From assembly GCA_964019155.1 (NCBI GenBank), contig OZ025240.1, forward strand, positions 47,198,380 to 47,262,379: a stretch of 64,000 bases of DNA, in the 5' to 3' direction. The position numbers were made by a program, and so were the translations under genes. The stretch is from Osedax fenrisi. Its lineage: Eukaryota; Annelida; Polychaeta; Sabellida; Siboglinidae. Below, one piece after another: positions 1 to 12,469 of this stretch (within the stretch, counting starts at the first letter, position 1; each line of letters starts with the position of its first letter). Below the pieces are notes generated by a model, which did not search any database, had not been told where the DNA came from, and was given only the letters and a program-made list of their open reading frames with translations.

Positions 1-143
1 ATGCAAATTTAGTTATATGTCATTGTATTATATATTATATATTATGAACGTCGTTTAATTCAAAACAATTTTATAAGTACTCTACAAAACAGTGTTTTAT
101 AATGGCTACGATTGGTAGGTAATGAAACAAAGAATTATACTTA

Positions 144-1067
144 TAAGGGAAAGTAACCTAATACGGAAACGTAATGGAATTTAAGAGTAAATGGTCTTAA
201 TATTTTATGACTCAATATTTGCATTCAAAAATTACAATATATTAATATTATATGATTATAGATATTATTGTGATTTTAAAATTGTATTTAATCTTTTTAT
301 TCAATAGATAACGTGGGTGTCCGTATTCGGTACCCATGTCTGAATACGGACCTACTGAGTTATAATACGGACACCCTGCATATCACTAGATAAACTATAT
401 ATTATAATAATTATTATAATTATAATAATTATTGATGTACCAATCAGATAAATTACAATTAAATTATTTATATGTAATTTAATTAGTAACTAATTTATTA
501 ATTTTTATTATTTTATTAATTAATAATACAAGTTCAGTATCTAAATAATAACATTTTTAGATTTGGCTTCATTGGTGGTATTAATATTATAACGCACGCG
601 ATTTTTATGAATCTTAGAGTAGTTCACACGCTGCGCGCTGATTGGTTATAGGGTGTCCGACGGACATTGTCCGTATTACGAAATCTAGAGTGTGGGATTT
701 ATATGACCTCTATATATTGACTTCTATACATGCTTATAACTTAATCAATATTTGACACAAATATATAGAAATTATGTATATAATGTTTAGAATGCTTCAG
801 TTTTTAATAATATCTTGTTATGTATATCGATACATTTGTATATTCTTGAGAAGGTTTTAGATTGACATTTTTTTTTCATAAATTTAAAAACGTAATAAAA
901 AAATCAGTTTATTGAATATATCAGCACTATTTTAATTAATAAAAAAATAAAAAATACTTATTTAGACTATTTATATAATTATGAATATTTTATTCATTAA
1001 ATATTTTTTTGTAGGATTTATGGTTTCTGAGATACAGAGAGTGTCCGTATTCGGCTACTTTCTCCTA
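144..1067. mobile_element. Inverted-end DNA element, word family W1 (GTCCGTATTCGG), copy A
   Basis: The left end reads TA-AGGGAAAGTAACCTAATACGG and the right end, on the opposite strand, reads TAGGAGAAAGTAGCCGAATACGG, so the two ends form an imperfect terminal inverted repeat flanked by TA. The word GTCCGTATTCGG or its complement recurs in a cluster at about 317-376, near 655-683 and next to the right end (1041-1054). There is no long ORF, so it is non-autonomous. Two further copies lie at 41597-42489 and 47829-49614 and align through most of the interior. The TA duplication is compatible with Tc1/mariner-like or ISL2EU-like transposition. The superfamily is not assigned. Confidence 0.8.
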
Positions 1068-2002
1068 TAGTATACTATATTTATTAATTTATAAATAAAA
1101 GTATACTATTATTTAATGATAATGTTATTTATAATTTTTTAAGTGATTACATCTATATTATGTAACCTATATATTACATATAATACAATTATAATTGAAA
1201 TATTATTAATACATACTAAATAGTTATTGTATTTAAATAAAACGTAAGCCAGGGACCTCATCATGATCATATATCATAATACTTATTTTCTTATAATCTC
1301 TTGGCTTCAAAATATAATAGAGATCACAGTTTGTGAGTTATATATTGTTGTTATGTTCATCGCGTCTAATTATGTCAAATAATTACGGTAATATTTCAAA
1401 AAATGTAGCTTTCATTATACGTATAGAAAAGATTTTGCGAAGCATTAAATTCCTTAGAAAAATCTGTGCGTATAGTAATACTATCTATCTAGTGGGTATA
1501 CCTATAGGTATCTATTATCTTTGTAAACATGTACAATACTACGTGCATGAAATGGGGGCATGCTTATCGTATCTAATTAATATGTATCACTAGTTATATA
1601 TAGTGTATAATTTACTACTGTAGGATTTTAATCCCAATATATTTAGTTTAAAGTAAAATTTTCATTACGTATAATATTAGGTAGTTAGTTAGTTAGTTAG
1701 TTAGTTAGTCTAGTTCTAATTTAACGTAATGTATTGTGTTATCATCATACCTGGATATTATTGAATTTATTATACAATACGTAATAGACCTGTTCAATAA
1801 TGTTTGTTTATTCTACACAATAGTTGTATTGTTATTACAAGGTGTTAAGGTGAACTTATAATATAGTCTAATAGTCTATAATATAGACATGCGTATGGCT
1901 ATTGTCTTGTAAATAGATATAGGTACTTGTCACTGTGTATTGTTATATAATGTATTTTAATATAGAATACTTATATAGGTTAATTGATACATTATTATAA
2001 CA
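1068..2002. other. AT-rich intergenic DNA
   Basis: No gene or element is recognised. An 86-codon open frame at 1333-1593 has no recognisable domain and is of a length expected by chance. A short (GTTA)n run lies at 1682-1709. Confidence 0.5.
1682..1709. repeat. (GTTA)n microsatellite
   Basis: About seven uninterrupted GTTA/TTAG units are visible. Confidence 0.9.
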
Positions 2003-2113
2003 ATTGATCTTATTTATATATATATATATATTACTTAGAACATTTTATTTAATATTAAATATATATATATATATATATATAAATAAGATCACTTAGAACA
2101 TTTTATTTAATAT

Positions 2114-2150
<37 letters not shown>
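2003..2150. repeat. Duplicated AT-rich unit with (TA)n tracts
   Basis: A unit containing ACTTAGAACATTTTATTTAA followed by (TA)n is present twice, near 2032 and 2091. GATCTTATTTATATA near 2007 and its complement TATAAATAAGATC near 2077 form an inverted pair around the first copy. Confidence 0.8.
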
Positions 2151-2153
<3 letters not shown>

Positions 2154-2376
2154 TATAAGTATACTTATAAATAACTAAAAATAAAAATTCAATATATTTG
2201 TATTTCCAAAATTAAAGTGTTATCTTTTTTGTTATCTCTTTAAAGCTCATTAAGCTCTTTAAGCTAATAATCTATAGATTCCTATAGGAATACAATATAA
2301 AACTCTTATCAGAATGTAATATAGAGGGAACGACACACAATACATATACCTATAGGTATAAACACCTATAGGTATA

Positions 2377-2379
<3 letters not shown>

Positions 2380-2426
<47 letters not shown>
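2380..2426. repeat. (TA)n microsatellite
   Basis: Pure TA tract preceded by repeated ACCTATAGGT palindromes (2348-2380). Confidence 0.95.
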
Positions 2427-2428
<2 letters not shown>

Positions 2429-3200
2429 TTGGACAATAAATGGGGTGTTATCTTATATTACATTGCATAACAGGTGAAAGGATAAGAAGAGATAACGAGA
2501 TAAGGTAACTCGTGAAGGCCGTGTCAAATAGCACTTGCTTATTGAACCAGTGGTCCCTTTAGTATGTTAACTTGGATACTAGGTCACTAAATATACTTAA
2601 GAGATGACCTATAGTTCCCTATCGGACCCTGTATGTACCTATCGACCCTCTAGAGTTAAGAAGATATAAGATCCTTTTGAGAAGATATAATATGTTTATC
2701 TGGATAGAGGTATATGATTTATATATTTATATTTTATAAAAAGAAAATATTATTCCAATGTACGTTTCGCCATCTATCGGTGTAAATGTGAAATACAATT
2801 TATTAATCAGAAATATATATATATATGATATAATACCATACTATACTTTAATACAAATAATATGATATTAATATAAATATCCATCGGATAAATATAATCA
2901 TAAATCTCCTTATGATTATAATTATAGATATGTAATCATAGTATATCCAAGGACATGATATATCTCAATGATACACATTTTATAAATGATATACACTAAC
3001 TCTATAATATACACTATATATATGTTGAAAATAATACATTACACACATGTACTGTAGGATCTATACTGTATAAGTATATTATACGTTATATGTAAATAAA
3101 CAATAGTACAAATAGGAAATAGTAGTGAATATATTATAATACGTACATTATAGAACACTATTATATCAATAATATGGATTAGTATTGAATTATCATCATT
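2427..3200. other. Unassigned AT-rich DNA
   Basis: The stretch 2440-2700 is less AT-rich than its surroundings, but I see no open frame, RNA gene or repeat in it. The rest is A/T-rich with short TA runs. Confidence 0.4.

Positions 3201-3204
<4 letters not shown>

Positions 3205-3280
<76 letters not shown>
3205..3280. repeat. (TA)n microsatellite, 76 bp
   Basis: Uninterrupted TA dinucleotides. The minus-strand open frame running through it encodes only alternating Tyr/Ile and is not a gene. Confidence 0.98.
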
Positions 3281-3283
<3 letters not shown>

Positions 3284-3327
3284 ATAGATGCATGCATAGA
3301 GTAGTACTATTTATCATATAACTTACA

Positions 3328-3333
<6 letters not shown>

Positions 3334-3400
<67 letters not shown>
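3334..3400. repeat. (TA)n microsatellite, 67 bp
   Basis: Uninterrupted TA dinucleotides directly abutting the (GAAT)n tail at 3401. Confidence 0.98.
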
Positions 3401-3403
<3 letters not shown>

Positions 3404-3560
3404 TGAATGAATGAATGAAATCAGTTTATAGACATACGACATACTATGTATATCATACGTCTATGGAGGATCAATGAAAGCCTAGGCTTTATTTGGTCGA
3501 TACCTCCAATATGTTCATGTACAGATTACAATATTAGTAAAAGTAATAATATAATAATAA
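3401..3560 (-). mobile_element. LINE 3' end with (ATTC)n tail
   Basis: On the minus strand the sequence ends in an ATTC tetranucleotide run (GAAT on the plus strand, 3401-3419). A similar minus-strand tail lies at 53212-53300. Simple-repeat tails of this kind are typical of non-LTR retrotransposons. It may be the 3' end of the element whose coding region starts at 4066-5720, but the 3560-4065 interval is too featureless to prove continuity. Confidence 0.45.
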
Positions 3561-4065
3561 TGATTCATGTGTTAGCATTCTTTGTAATAAAATAGAAGAT
3601 ACATATATATATATATATATATATACATTAATAAAAATAATAAAACACTGTTCATGAACATAAGTTATCATCATATTTCAATCCATTACATTAAAGTAAA
3701 TAATAAAATAAGATAATAAAATAATTGTGTAATATTAAAATGTATCAAAATATATACTAGTAAAATATGTAAATTTACAATATTGAGAACTTGTTAATAC
3801 AAATAGTAAATTATTATAAATATGTGTCAAATAAAAATATCTAAAAGTATGTTATAAAATTAAAACTACTAAACAAAAATTAATCATCTTTCAATAAGAC
3901 GTGCAATGGCGCCACATTCCTGTCAAATTACAGATGACTAATAATACCAATAATAATTTAAAAAAATATTTAAAACAATAAACGAAACAAGATGTAAAAC
4001 AAATATAAATATTAAAAAAAATAAATATTAAAATATATAAAATATATAAAAAAAAAAAAAAAAAA

Positions 4066-5717
4066 CTAATATTTACTTATAAATGAATATTTCAATGTTT
4101 TTTTTAGAATAAATATATTATTAATATTCTTTTTTCGTAAAAGATTATTAAACATTAATTCATTATATAACTTTGGTCCTTTAAAAAATATTGTATTTTT
4201 TAATTTATTTGATTTCATAAGTGGTAGAATAAATTTATTTTTAAGTTTATTTAACTTGAAATATGAGTTATAATCTAATTTTAATTTATTATTTAAGAAA
4301 TTATAGATTAGTAATGTGTTTCTATATATAATTAGATCTTCAAATTTTAAAATATTATTTTTTTAAAATAAAGGACCAGTATGTGTTAGACGTATTAATG
4401 GTAATTTTGATTTATCTATTATTTGTTTATTAATAATTCGTATAACCTTTTTCTGTAACATAATTAATTTTGTAATATTCGATTTATAAGTATTTATAAG
4501 TAGACCATACTTCAATCCCATATGATAAATTAGATAAATAGAACGAATTATATAATAAAATTAATTTTTTTGTATCTAAAAAAGATATTTTTTTTATAGT
4601 ATATATAATTTTTGACAATTTATTCGATAAATAATTTATATGTTTTTTGTAAGTCATTTGGGAATCTAAGTAGATCCCAAGAAATTTATAATTATTAACT
4701 ATATCGATTTTAATGTTATCTATTGTTATATCTTTTAATATACCAGAATTTATATATGGCAATATTTTTGTTTTTTCGATATTTAGCTTAAGCTTATTTA
4801 TATCAAACCATTTTTTTAACTTATCCATGTAATATTGCAAATAATATGTTAATAATGTATCATTTTCAGCAAATATAGTTATAGATGTATCATCTGCATA
4901 TAAATTGATATTAATATTATTTACTTGTTCATTATTAAAAATATTTGATATGTCATTTATAAAGATAATAAATAGTAGAGGTCCCAGAACAGATCCTTGC
5001 GGCACTCCATATTTAATAATCTTTCTAGATGATAGAGTATTATCAATTCGTGTTATAATATTTCTATTTGTAAGATAACTTTTAATAAATAAATTTGTAT
5101 CACCTCTAAACCCTATACATTCCAATTTAGCAAGTAAAATATCATGATCAACCACATCAAATGCTTTCTTGAGATCTAAGAATATAGTAGCTACTTTTTT
5201 TTTTTGAGAGAGTTTATGTAAAATGAAATGCTGAATATTTAATAATGATAAGGTTGTATTTGATCTGGGAACAAAACCATATTGATTTTTGTTAATAATA
5301 TTATGCTTAAATATATATTTTGATAATCTATTAAAAATAATTTTTTCAAAAATTTTAGATATTTGTGGTAGTAATGAAATTGGCCTGTAATTGGATATTT
5401 GTTGTTTATCATTAGTTTTATATAAAGGTTTAATAATTGCAATTTTCATATTGTCAGGAAATGTATTTGATTGGATACATAAATTAAATATCTTTTTTAA
5501 TGGTTCTAAAATATATTGAATAATATCTTTTATTAAGGTCATGTCATGATTATTTATATCTAATTATCTTTTTGATTTAATATCCTTGGTCACTTTAATT
5601 ATTTCATCATTGTCAATTGGTAAAAAGTAAAAACTATTAAAATTATTAGATAAAAATTCTTTAAAATCATTTTTATTTATATTATTAATTGAATTATTTA
5701 TTTACAAAACATATTGT

Positions 5718-5720
<3 letters not shown>
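4066..5720 (-). mobile_element. Jockey/CR1-type LINE, reverse transcriptase region
   Basis: The minus strand encodes the central and C-terminal part of a non-LTR retrotransposon ORF2. Upstream of the open frame (5543-5720) the same protein continues with one in-frame stop near 5563. Downstream (4066-4484) the C-terminal thumb and tail can be followed after a stop near 4484 and a second break near 4364. The C-terminal frame stops at 4066-4068. Only three breaks in about 1.6 kb make this the youngest-looking LINE in the window. No endonuclease domain is visible, so the copy is probably 5'-truncated. Confidence 0.85.
4484..5542 (-). CDS. Non-LTR retrotransposon reverse transcriptase (broken ORF2 fragment)
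   Basis: The 352-residue frame carries the reverse transcriptase blocks in the right order. NYRPISLLP is near residue 50 and is followed by the QYGF block. LDLKKAFD is near 121 and includes the first catalytic Asp. GVPQGSVLGPLLF is near 179, LYADDTS near 213 supplies the catalytic Asp pair, and LNIEKTK is near 250. In the family this enzyme copies the element's own RNA at a nicked chromosomal target. The first Met lies inside the protein, because homologous residues continue upstream beyond a stop, so the true ORF start is lost. All catalytic Asp residues are present. Stops at both ends make an active full-length product unlikely. Jockey versus CR1 is not resolved. Confidence 0.85.
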   Translation of the reverse strand: MTLIKDIIQYILEPLKKIFNLCIQSNTFPDNMKIAIIKPLYKTNDKQQISNYRPISLLPQISKIFEKIIFNRLSKYIFKHNIINKNQYGFVPRSNTTLSLLNIQHFILHKLSQKKKVATIFLDLKKAFDVVDHDILLAKLECIGFRGDTNLFIKSYLTNRNIITRIDNTLSSRKIIKYGVPQGSVLGPLLFIIFINDISNIFNNEQVNNININLYADDTSITIFAENDTLLTYYLQYYMDKLKKWFDINKLKLNIEKTKILPYINSGILKDITIDNIKIDIVNNYKFLGIYLDSQMTYKKHINYLSNKLSKIIYTIKKISFLDTKKLILLYNSFYLSNLSYGIEVWSTYKYL

Positions 5721-5751
<31 letters not shown>

Positions 5752-5784
5752 ATTATATTACATTATATTCATATATATATGTAG

Positions 5785-5861
<77 letters not shown>

Positions 5862-5905
5862 GTAGACAATATATTGTCGTAATTTGTATTCTATATATTT
5901 GTATA

Positions 5906-5955
<50 letters not shown>

Positions 5956-5960
5956 GGGTT
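5718..5960. repeat. Cluster of (TA)n microsatellites
   Basis: Four TA tracts separated by short unique spacers containing GTAGTCGATA and GTAGACAATA. The overlapping Tyr/Ile frame is a repeat artefact. Confidence 0.95.
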
Positions 5961-5989
5961 GGTGTGCGTGTAAATAGTACATTTTTTTA

Positions 5990-6740
5990 ATATATAATTA
6001 CAACATATATAAAATGTAATTATAATTAATAAATGAATATAATTGCAATATTAAAATATTATTGTTATTTCATGTTATTTGTAAGAAGATACTATTCACC
6101 TGTTATTGAATAATATAAAAACAAACACCCACACACTCATACATAGATATACAACCACATACCCACATATACCAACACATACATATACGTCCATACATAC
6201 ACACATATACACATACACACTCATACATAGATATATATACACATACACATATATAAGCACACATATAATTACACTTGTACATTTACAATCCCTGAAAACA
6301 CCCTATATCATCATCTCATTGCCTGATGTACTCCGTGGAATAAACTTGCTAACCACATAATCGTGATGGTACGAATAATGATATATTTAAAGAGGTTTAC
6401 TCACTAAACAAATATACTTAACTCACTTGTACTCACTTAAACATACATAACTTACTTAGCCTACCGTACACTATAGGTATACCTTATAACTATACTAGCT
6501 TATTTAATTATAGTTTACCATTACTAAATATATCAATTATTACATGCAATATATTTATTATTTTATTTGATTTTTATAACATCCATCATAATTTCTATTA
6601 AATATGCTATATATACTATATTATTCAATGGTATAACCCTGTGTTTATATTATATTATTACCATTGACATTATTGTACCACTCCTAAGTGGATAAAATAC
6701 ATAAATATTTGTGTATAAATAAATATAATACAATAAAATA

Positions 6741-6786
<46 letters not shown>

Positions 6787-7040
6787 AAATAAGTTTGACC
6801 TGAAATTGTTTACAAACATATAAAGTGCATGTAACGTCTGACTTCACTCGACTGTAATATCATTAATATTACTACAATAGCTTGTGTCATACACACACAT
6901 ACATATACACACACATATATATATATACACCAGATTTACCGAATAACTTAAATCGAATAACTTAAAAGTAATACCACACCGATCATTCTCTGACCACTTC
7001 CGTTAAGTAGCACACATGTGTGTGCGTCGTTTGTGTTCGT
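5990..7040. other. AT-rich DNA with CACATA low-complexity sequence
   Basis: The stretch 6117-6275 is an imperfect (ACACATA)n-type region. A (TA)n tract lies near 6747-6782. TCGAATAACTTAAA is repeated in tandem near 6940-6968. No gene is recognised. Confidence 0.5.
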
Positions 7041-7049
7041 ATGTGTGTA

Positions 7050-7391
<342 letters not shown>

Positions 7392-7444
7392 ACATTTATT
7401 TATTCATAAAAATCCAATTATTCAAAAAGGTGTTCGAATGTGAT

Positions 7445-7449
<5 letters not shown>

Positions 7450-7495
<46 letters not shown>
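7450..7495. repeat. (TA)n microsatellite
   Basis: Uninterrupted TA tract. Confidence 0.97.
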
Positions 7496-7498
<3 letters not shown>

Positions 7499-7599
7499 AT
7501 ATTATTGTTATGGCAATATCTATACATTATAATAAATGCAGTAAAATAAGGCGTGGGTGGGTAGTAAGTATGTAATAAAGTTAGTACGTATGTACATTT

Positions 7600-9930
7600 A
7601 GTAAATAAAGTTACTTAATTTCAAGTGTATATGTAGTTTTGTTTTAAATGTAGTTGATAGTTTCTCATTAGTAATGTTCTTGGGGAGTTTATTCTATAAT
7701 GATGAGTAATTAGTCGATGAGTTGTGTTTCAGAAGGGTACTATTTGATAACCTTAATTTAATTAATTCTTTACGTTTAATTGAGTTTCTAATGTATTTAG
7801 GAAGAATGGTGTATACACATATGTATAATATTGAGGTTTTATAAGCGGATCTTTGCTTAAATGTAAGCCAGTTTAGTTTTTTTTCTGTAGTCTATGATAT
7901 GTGTTCGTTTAGGTAGTGTAAAAATGAGTCTGCATGTTTGGATTATTATTTGTTTAAGTCCTTTTCTTGACATTTAGGTATATCAGTAAGTATGGAGTTA
8001 CAGTAATCTAGTTTTGATATTATATAAGTGAGGTTACTATTGTGAAGGATGATTGATTCAGAAGGTGTTTGATTTGTTTTGATTGATATATTTTATTATT
8101 GCATTGTTTAACTATAGATGAGATTTGTGTATTTAGCGTTAGGTGTTTATCAAGTATAACACATAAGGTAGTTATATTAGTTTTTGTTTCTAGTTCATTC
8201 ATAGTTATTTTAATATGTGTTAGTGCACTCATGGGAGTGGGATTATACGTTTAATATTAAAGACAATACAAACGGTTTCCATTTATTAAATTTTAAATAG
8301 TTGTTGTTAAAATATACTTCAAGTTCAGTAATTAATTTATTCATTTCAGTTGTGGTTTCGTATATTTTAATGAAAGTAGTTGATGTGTATAGTTGTGTAT
8401 CATCTGCATACATTTGGTAGTTAATATTATGTGAATTTATTATGGAATTAATGTCGGATGTATCCATATTAAAGAGCAGAGGTCCGATGACACTTCCTTG
8501 AGGAACTCCTATTTCAGGACTGTAGGTGTATATTCAGGACCTATATGTTTTGCCTGGTTTATTGGATTTTATATTAAAAGTTCTTCCTGTTAGGTATGAC
8601 CGTATTAGTTGTATTATTTGGTGTACCCGATTGATTTTAGTTTTTCGTAAAGTATCGTATGGTTTATCGTATCAAATTCAGTTGTTAGATCGAGTTTTAT
8701 AAGTATTAGATATTTGTTGTTGTGGATATTATAAGATATATATTTAGTAAGGTATAATAGTAAAGTCCTAGTATTGTGTTTCCGTTTATATGCAGTTTGA
8801 TAGAAAAGATTGATTTGATATTAGTCTATAGTTTTTAGTAAATGTTTGGTCAATTGATGTTTTTTTCAGTATTGGTGTAGGTTAAATTATGTATGTATAT
8901 TGTATATTACCTAATGATTGTATGTTTTATTAATAGTGGAAAATTGGAATATTCTATGCATTTATTGAATATGTTATTAATTATGTTTCAGTTTCAGATA
9001 TTTTTATCTTTTTTCCAAACTATATCGATTTTTCTGAGTAATCGATGTAGTTCAGATAGTTTAGGTGTCCACTATGGATCAATACATCTTTGTTAAACCT
9101 TATTTATTTTAATTGGGGAATGTATTTCAAGTAAGTGTTCTAAGTGTTGATGTATTTTATGAGTGGCAGTATCAGTATTATTATAGTCAAGTACAATCAG
9201 TTTATATAAGTCATTAGTATAGTTTTCATTGTTAATGTTTTTTAGGTTTCGGTAAATAATAGTTACCTTTTTAGCTGAATATTTTGTGTACTAATATATG
9301 TGTGTATGATATTATGATATGTTATTTTGTGACGTATTTGTGTTGAAATATTAGTTAAATTGTTCCTAGTGATAAGAAGGTCAAGCGTCCAGCCTTTGCT
9401 ATGTGTAGGTTCATGTATGTGTTGTGTAAGGGTATGCTAAGTATGTTCGAGGGTTGATATTAAAATCACCTAGTATTAGTAAGTTATGTTCGTCATGTAA
9501 TTGATAAAGTATATCGTGTATAGTTTGGAGAGGACTTATGCAATTGGGTGGTCTGTATAGTAATAGTAGTTTCAGAGTGTTTGTGTTATTATTTAATTTG
9601 AGGTGCAGTTGTAAGAGTTAAATGGAGTTTACTGTACGATGCGATTGTTTCGTTTGTATAATATTATAATTATAACAGCTAGTCCACCATCATGTGATAT
9701 TCTAGATTATTGTATGACGTAATGAGTGTTAGGTGTTGCAGCTATGTAAGTAGGGTCATAGTTATTATTAGTCCAGGTTTCGGTAAGTTACATAATATCT
9801 ATTTTATCATTTGTTATAATTGAATTAATTAAGTTGGTTTATTGTTGAGTGATTGTGTATTGAGCAGAGATATATTAAGTTTATTAGAGTTTAATTGTTG
9901 GTTTTCCAGTATTGATTTATTGTGGTTTTG
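7600..9930 (-). mobile_element. Degenerate LINE with endonuclease and reverse transcriptase remnants
   Basis: Read on the minus strand, this decayed copy keeps most of an ORF2 in order. At 9700-9800 a segment reads LTETWTNNNYDPTYIAATP-like, an apurinic-endonuclease signature. At 9450-9490 it reads LLILGDFN. Near 8680 it reads LDLTTEFDTINH, the first catalytic reverse transcriptase block. Near 8490-8510 it reads GVPQGSVIGPLLF and near 8400-8420 YADDTQLY. A C-terminal tail continues to about 7650. Many stops and frameshifts are present, so this is a pseudogene. It is the only copy here with a visible APE-type endonuclease, so it is nearly full length. The family is CR1/L2/Rex-like by motif style and is not resolved further. 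Confidence 0.85.
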
Positions 9931-10410
9931 AAGATATAGACGGTGATGTGGTAGTTATATTAACGTTGGTAGTAATGATTTTGGGATCATTAGAATTAAT
10001 TTGTTCAGTTGGTGATATGTTATCAGTTTGTATAGTGGGACTAGTTTCATATGGATTATGTCAGTTATTTCTAAACAAATTAAGGAAATTAGTTCATTCA
10101 GTTTTTTGGCAGTTATTGGTATACGTGGTTGGTTCTTCCAGTCAGTAGTGTTGTCAGTTAACAAAATTCTTAGTTCATATGTATCATATTAAATTTAAAA
10201 CACATTTGTAGCTAGACAGTTTCCTAAATAGCATGATGGTACATATTTTTAACATTTTTAACATTTTAACGCGTGTGTGTTTGTGTATGTGTAATTGCTT
10301 GTGTAATGTTTTATTTAAACGCTTAAATATTTAAAATATATCTCAAAAGTGTAGACAATGTACAAATAATCAGCAACATAGTTGCTATTGATGAGTATAC
10401 ATATATTAAC
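9931..10410. other. Unassigned DNA upstream of the SINE
   Basis: Part of this may be the 5' region of the 7600-9930 LINE. A 78-codon frame at 9912-10148 has no recognisable domain. A TG-rich run lies at 10268-10295. Confidence 0.4.
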
Positions 10411-10712
10411 TGCCTGTGTGGCTAAGTGGTTGAGGTGTCAGACACACAAGCAGTAGGACACGGGTTCGATCCTCGTCCGGACCATTAATTAATTTTATAA
10501 AATGGGTCTTAAAATATTATTTAGAAGTGATCTTATATAATTATGTATAAATAAATGATCGGATCTCATTAAAACCATGGATGCCTTAACAATAGAGCGG
10601 CTTCGAAGTGAGATTAGAGCCATATATGGTTATAAGTGAACACTTCATCTAATTAGGAAGTTCATGGATGGGATGAAAAATATCCACCAAATAAAAATAA
10701 CAATAACAATAT
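10411..10712 (+). mobile_element. tRNA-derived SINE with terminal hairpin
   Basis: The first ~75 bp resemble a tRNA gene. An RNA polymerase III A box TGGCTAAGTGG lies at 10419-10429 and a B box GGTTCGATCC at 10463-10472. The flanking acceptor arms do not pair, so it is not a working tRNA gene; the head looks Ser/Leu-tRNA-like. A ~150-bp body follows, with CTTAACAATAGAGCGGCTTC near 10584. The 3' end reads CTTCATCTAA, about 20 bases, then GGGATGAAAAA and CCACCAA, so TTCATC can pair with GATGAA. An (AATAAC)n and (TA)n tail follows. Related copies lie at 59414-59545 (body and end) and 34630-34700 (end only). I cannot assign it to a named SINE superfamily. Confidence 0.75.
10419..10472 (+). promoter_or_regulatory. 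Internal RNA polymerase III promoter (A and B boxes)
   Basis: TGGCTAAGTGG (A box) and GGTTCGATCC (B box) match the consensus closely and sit about 33 bp apart, as in type 2 Pol III promoters. Both fall in the SINE head. Confidence 0.75.
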
Positions 10713-10725
10713 ATATATATAACTC

Positions 10726-11850
10726 AGAAGGGTTTTATTGAAACATTAATTAAACAAATATGTTAGATTGAGCTTATGACCTATTCATCATAGTTAGTGA
10801 TCCTAAAACCAAAACGTAGATAAACAGTATACAAATATCTATAATAATTAAACAAAATTAAAATTGATAAAATATGAACAATAGAATTGTGTGATAAAAA
10901 CAGTTAAAGTAGAGAATATGATAATATACTAAAGATACAAGATAAAATGCTAAGTAAAATAATAAAACGCTTTAAAAACAGTTGAAGAATTTCGATACAA
11001 TTATTCCCGAATCTTCTATTGATTCTTTAATACTGGCGATCGTCAATGTTTTCCAGGTATTTGAAGGGAAATTCATTTATGTCTTGAGAATTTGGATTCC
11101 CGAGTACCAAGAGCCAAAAGAACCAACATAGAAGGGAATTACATATCAGAGGTGGCGATACTTTTCTATCTTCCTGTTAGCGGCAGATTCCATGTTTGTA
11201 ATCGAGTCGTAGAGAATTGTGATGTCGACAAAATAACATGAGTTGTTATATTTGATCACAAGATCCGGTTTTAAATTATCTAGCGAGATGTAGCTAGTAT
11301 CTTACGAAATATGCATCCCTATCGCATTCATCTAGGAGCTTAGTTAGTACTCCAAGGAAAGCATCATGTCTTTCTGTCATCATTTTTAGTGATGCAGTAC
11401 ACATATTCAATATGTGCATCGTCGTTTCATCCTTGGAGTAGCATTGTCTAAATGTGTTATCTGTTGAGCCTGGAAATGATTTTACTGGAATAGTCTGAGT
11501 TCTAGACATATGCCAATAGTTCCAGGATTTGATAGTATCGATTCTTGTGATATTAGATTTGTATTACCTTTGCATTTGCATCCTGAAACAAACACTTAGC
11601 TACCAAGCCTTGTAACGGAAGTTCCACGAATGTTCTGCTCCATTGCTTTCTCAGCGCAAGTCGCATGCTTTTGACAGCTTTAGCAGGAGTGGAGCAGATA
11701 TCATCGATGGCTATGCTTATATTCCCATCGGATATATCGATGCGAGCTCCGAGCTGCAGCTTGTGTAGTTGCATGTCGTGTGCGCGTCCGAAGATTAGCA
11801 CCTTTGCTATAAAATCTATAACCATATAACCCATGAGTTTGTGATGAATT
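10726..11850 (-). mobile_element. R2-like LINE remnant with restriction-like endonuclease
   Basis: On the minus strand three frames join into the C-terminal half of an R2-like retrotransposon protein. The part at 11834-11560 is the post-polymerase region. The part at 11509-11294 holds the zinc-knuckle block ending MHILNMC, followed by MTERHD. At 11275-11030 the sequence reads LKPDLV..., a later FVDITILYD and a Lys-rich segment KIEKY, the PD-(D/E)xK nuclease pattern of these elements. The first zinc Cys position reads Phe (FRQC instead of CxxC), and at least two frameshifts are present. AATAAA on the minus strand near 10734, close to the lower end, fits an element 3' end. It is a second, divergent member of the class found intact at 36535-37854. 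Confidence 0.75.
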
Positions 11851-11909
11851 GGGTCTATAGACCTTATAAGAGGTCATTGGTTAGTGAGTAATTAATAATG
11901 TATGCGTGT

Positions 11910-11916
11910 TTATGTG

Positions 11917-11958
<42 letters not shown>

Positions 11959-12010
11959 GTGTGTGTATGTTTGTGTGTATGTGTGTATGTGTGTGTGTAT
12001 GTATGCGACA
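11910..12010. repeat. (TA)n and (TG)n low-complexity tract
   Basis: A pure TA run (about 11920-11956) passes into TGTGTATG repeats. Frames on both strands here are repeat artefacts. Confidence 0.95.
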
Positions 12011-12276
12011 TACACTATATATAGTGTATAAATTGTACATTGGACACTGTATAGTGTGCGTTTGTATGTTCACATACATCTATAATACTATGTATACTTA
12101 CAGTGTCGCAATCTAGCGGTGTGTGTGCGGAGTTATCAGTGATAAGATATCACTCGTAGAGTTCAGGGGTCACCACGGGTATATGACCCTTAACCCCTAG
12201 AGGTGTATTTAGCATGTATTATATTATAAGCATAGGTAATACAAACTTCCTACCTATACAAATGCGAACGTATAGT

Positions 12277-12317
12277 ATTACCAAAGCCCTTTGGGCTCCC
12301 AATGGCTTTGGTATTAT
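12277..12317. repeat. Mini-hairpin ACCAAAGCCC / GGCTTTGGT
   Basis: ACCAAAGCCC is followed 14 bases later by GGCTTTGGT, giving a short stem. Hairpins with the same stem occur at 31099-31152 and 56819-56839, and a single arm occurs at 13262-13276. Confidence 0.75.
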
Positions 12318-12469
12318 TACACCATGGTGTAACTGCAGTTACTATATATAAATAACGATAAAAACGCAGATTTTTCTAAGGTCACTTTTCCTGAACAAAC
12401 TCTATGTAAGATTAACTATATTAACCGCAAACATGCGTCTAAGGTTGTTTTGAATAACTTGGGTGGGGG

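Noticed and set aside
1333..1593. 86-codon plus-strand frame
   Set aside because: No recognisable domain, and length within chance expectation for a window this size.
3039..3317. Tyr/Ile repeat frames here and at 5758-5982, 18322-18625, 60268-60471 and elsewhere
   Set aside because: Translations of (TA)n microsatellites.
10411..10486. Functional tRNA gene
   Set aside because: A and B boxes are good, but the acceptor arms do not pair and no convincing anticodon arm is present. A SINE body and tail follow.
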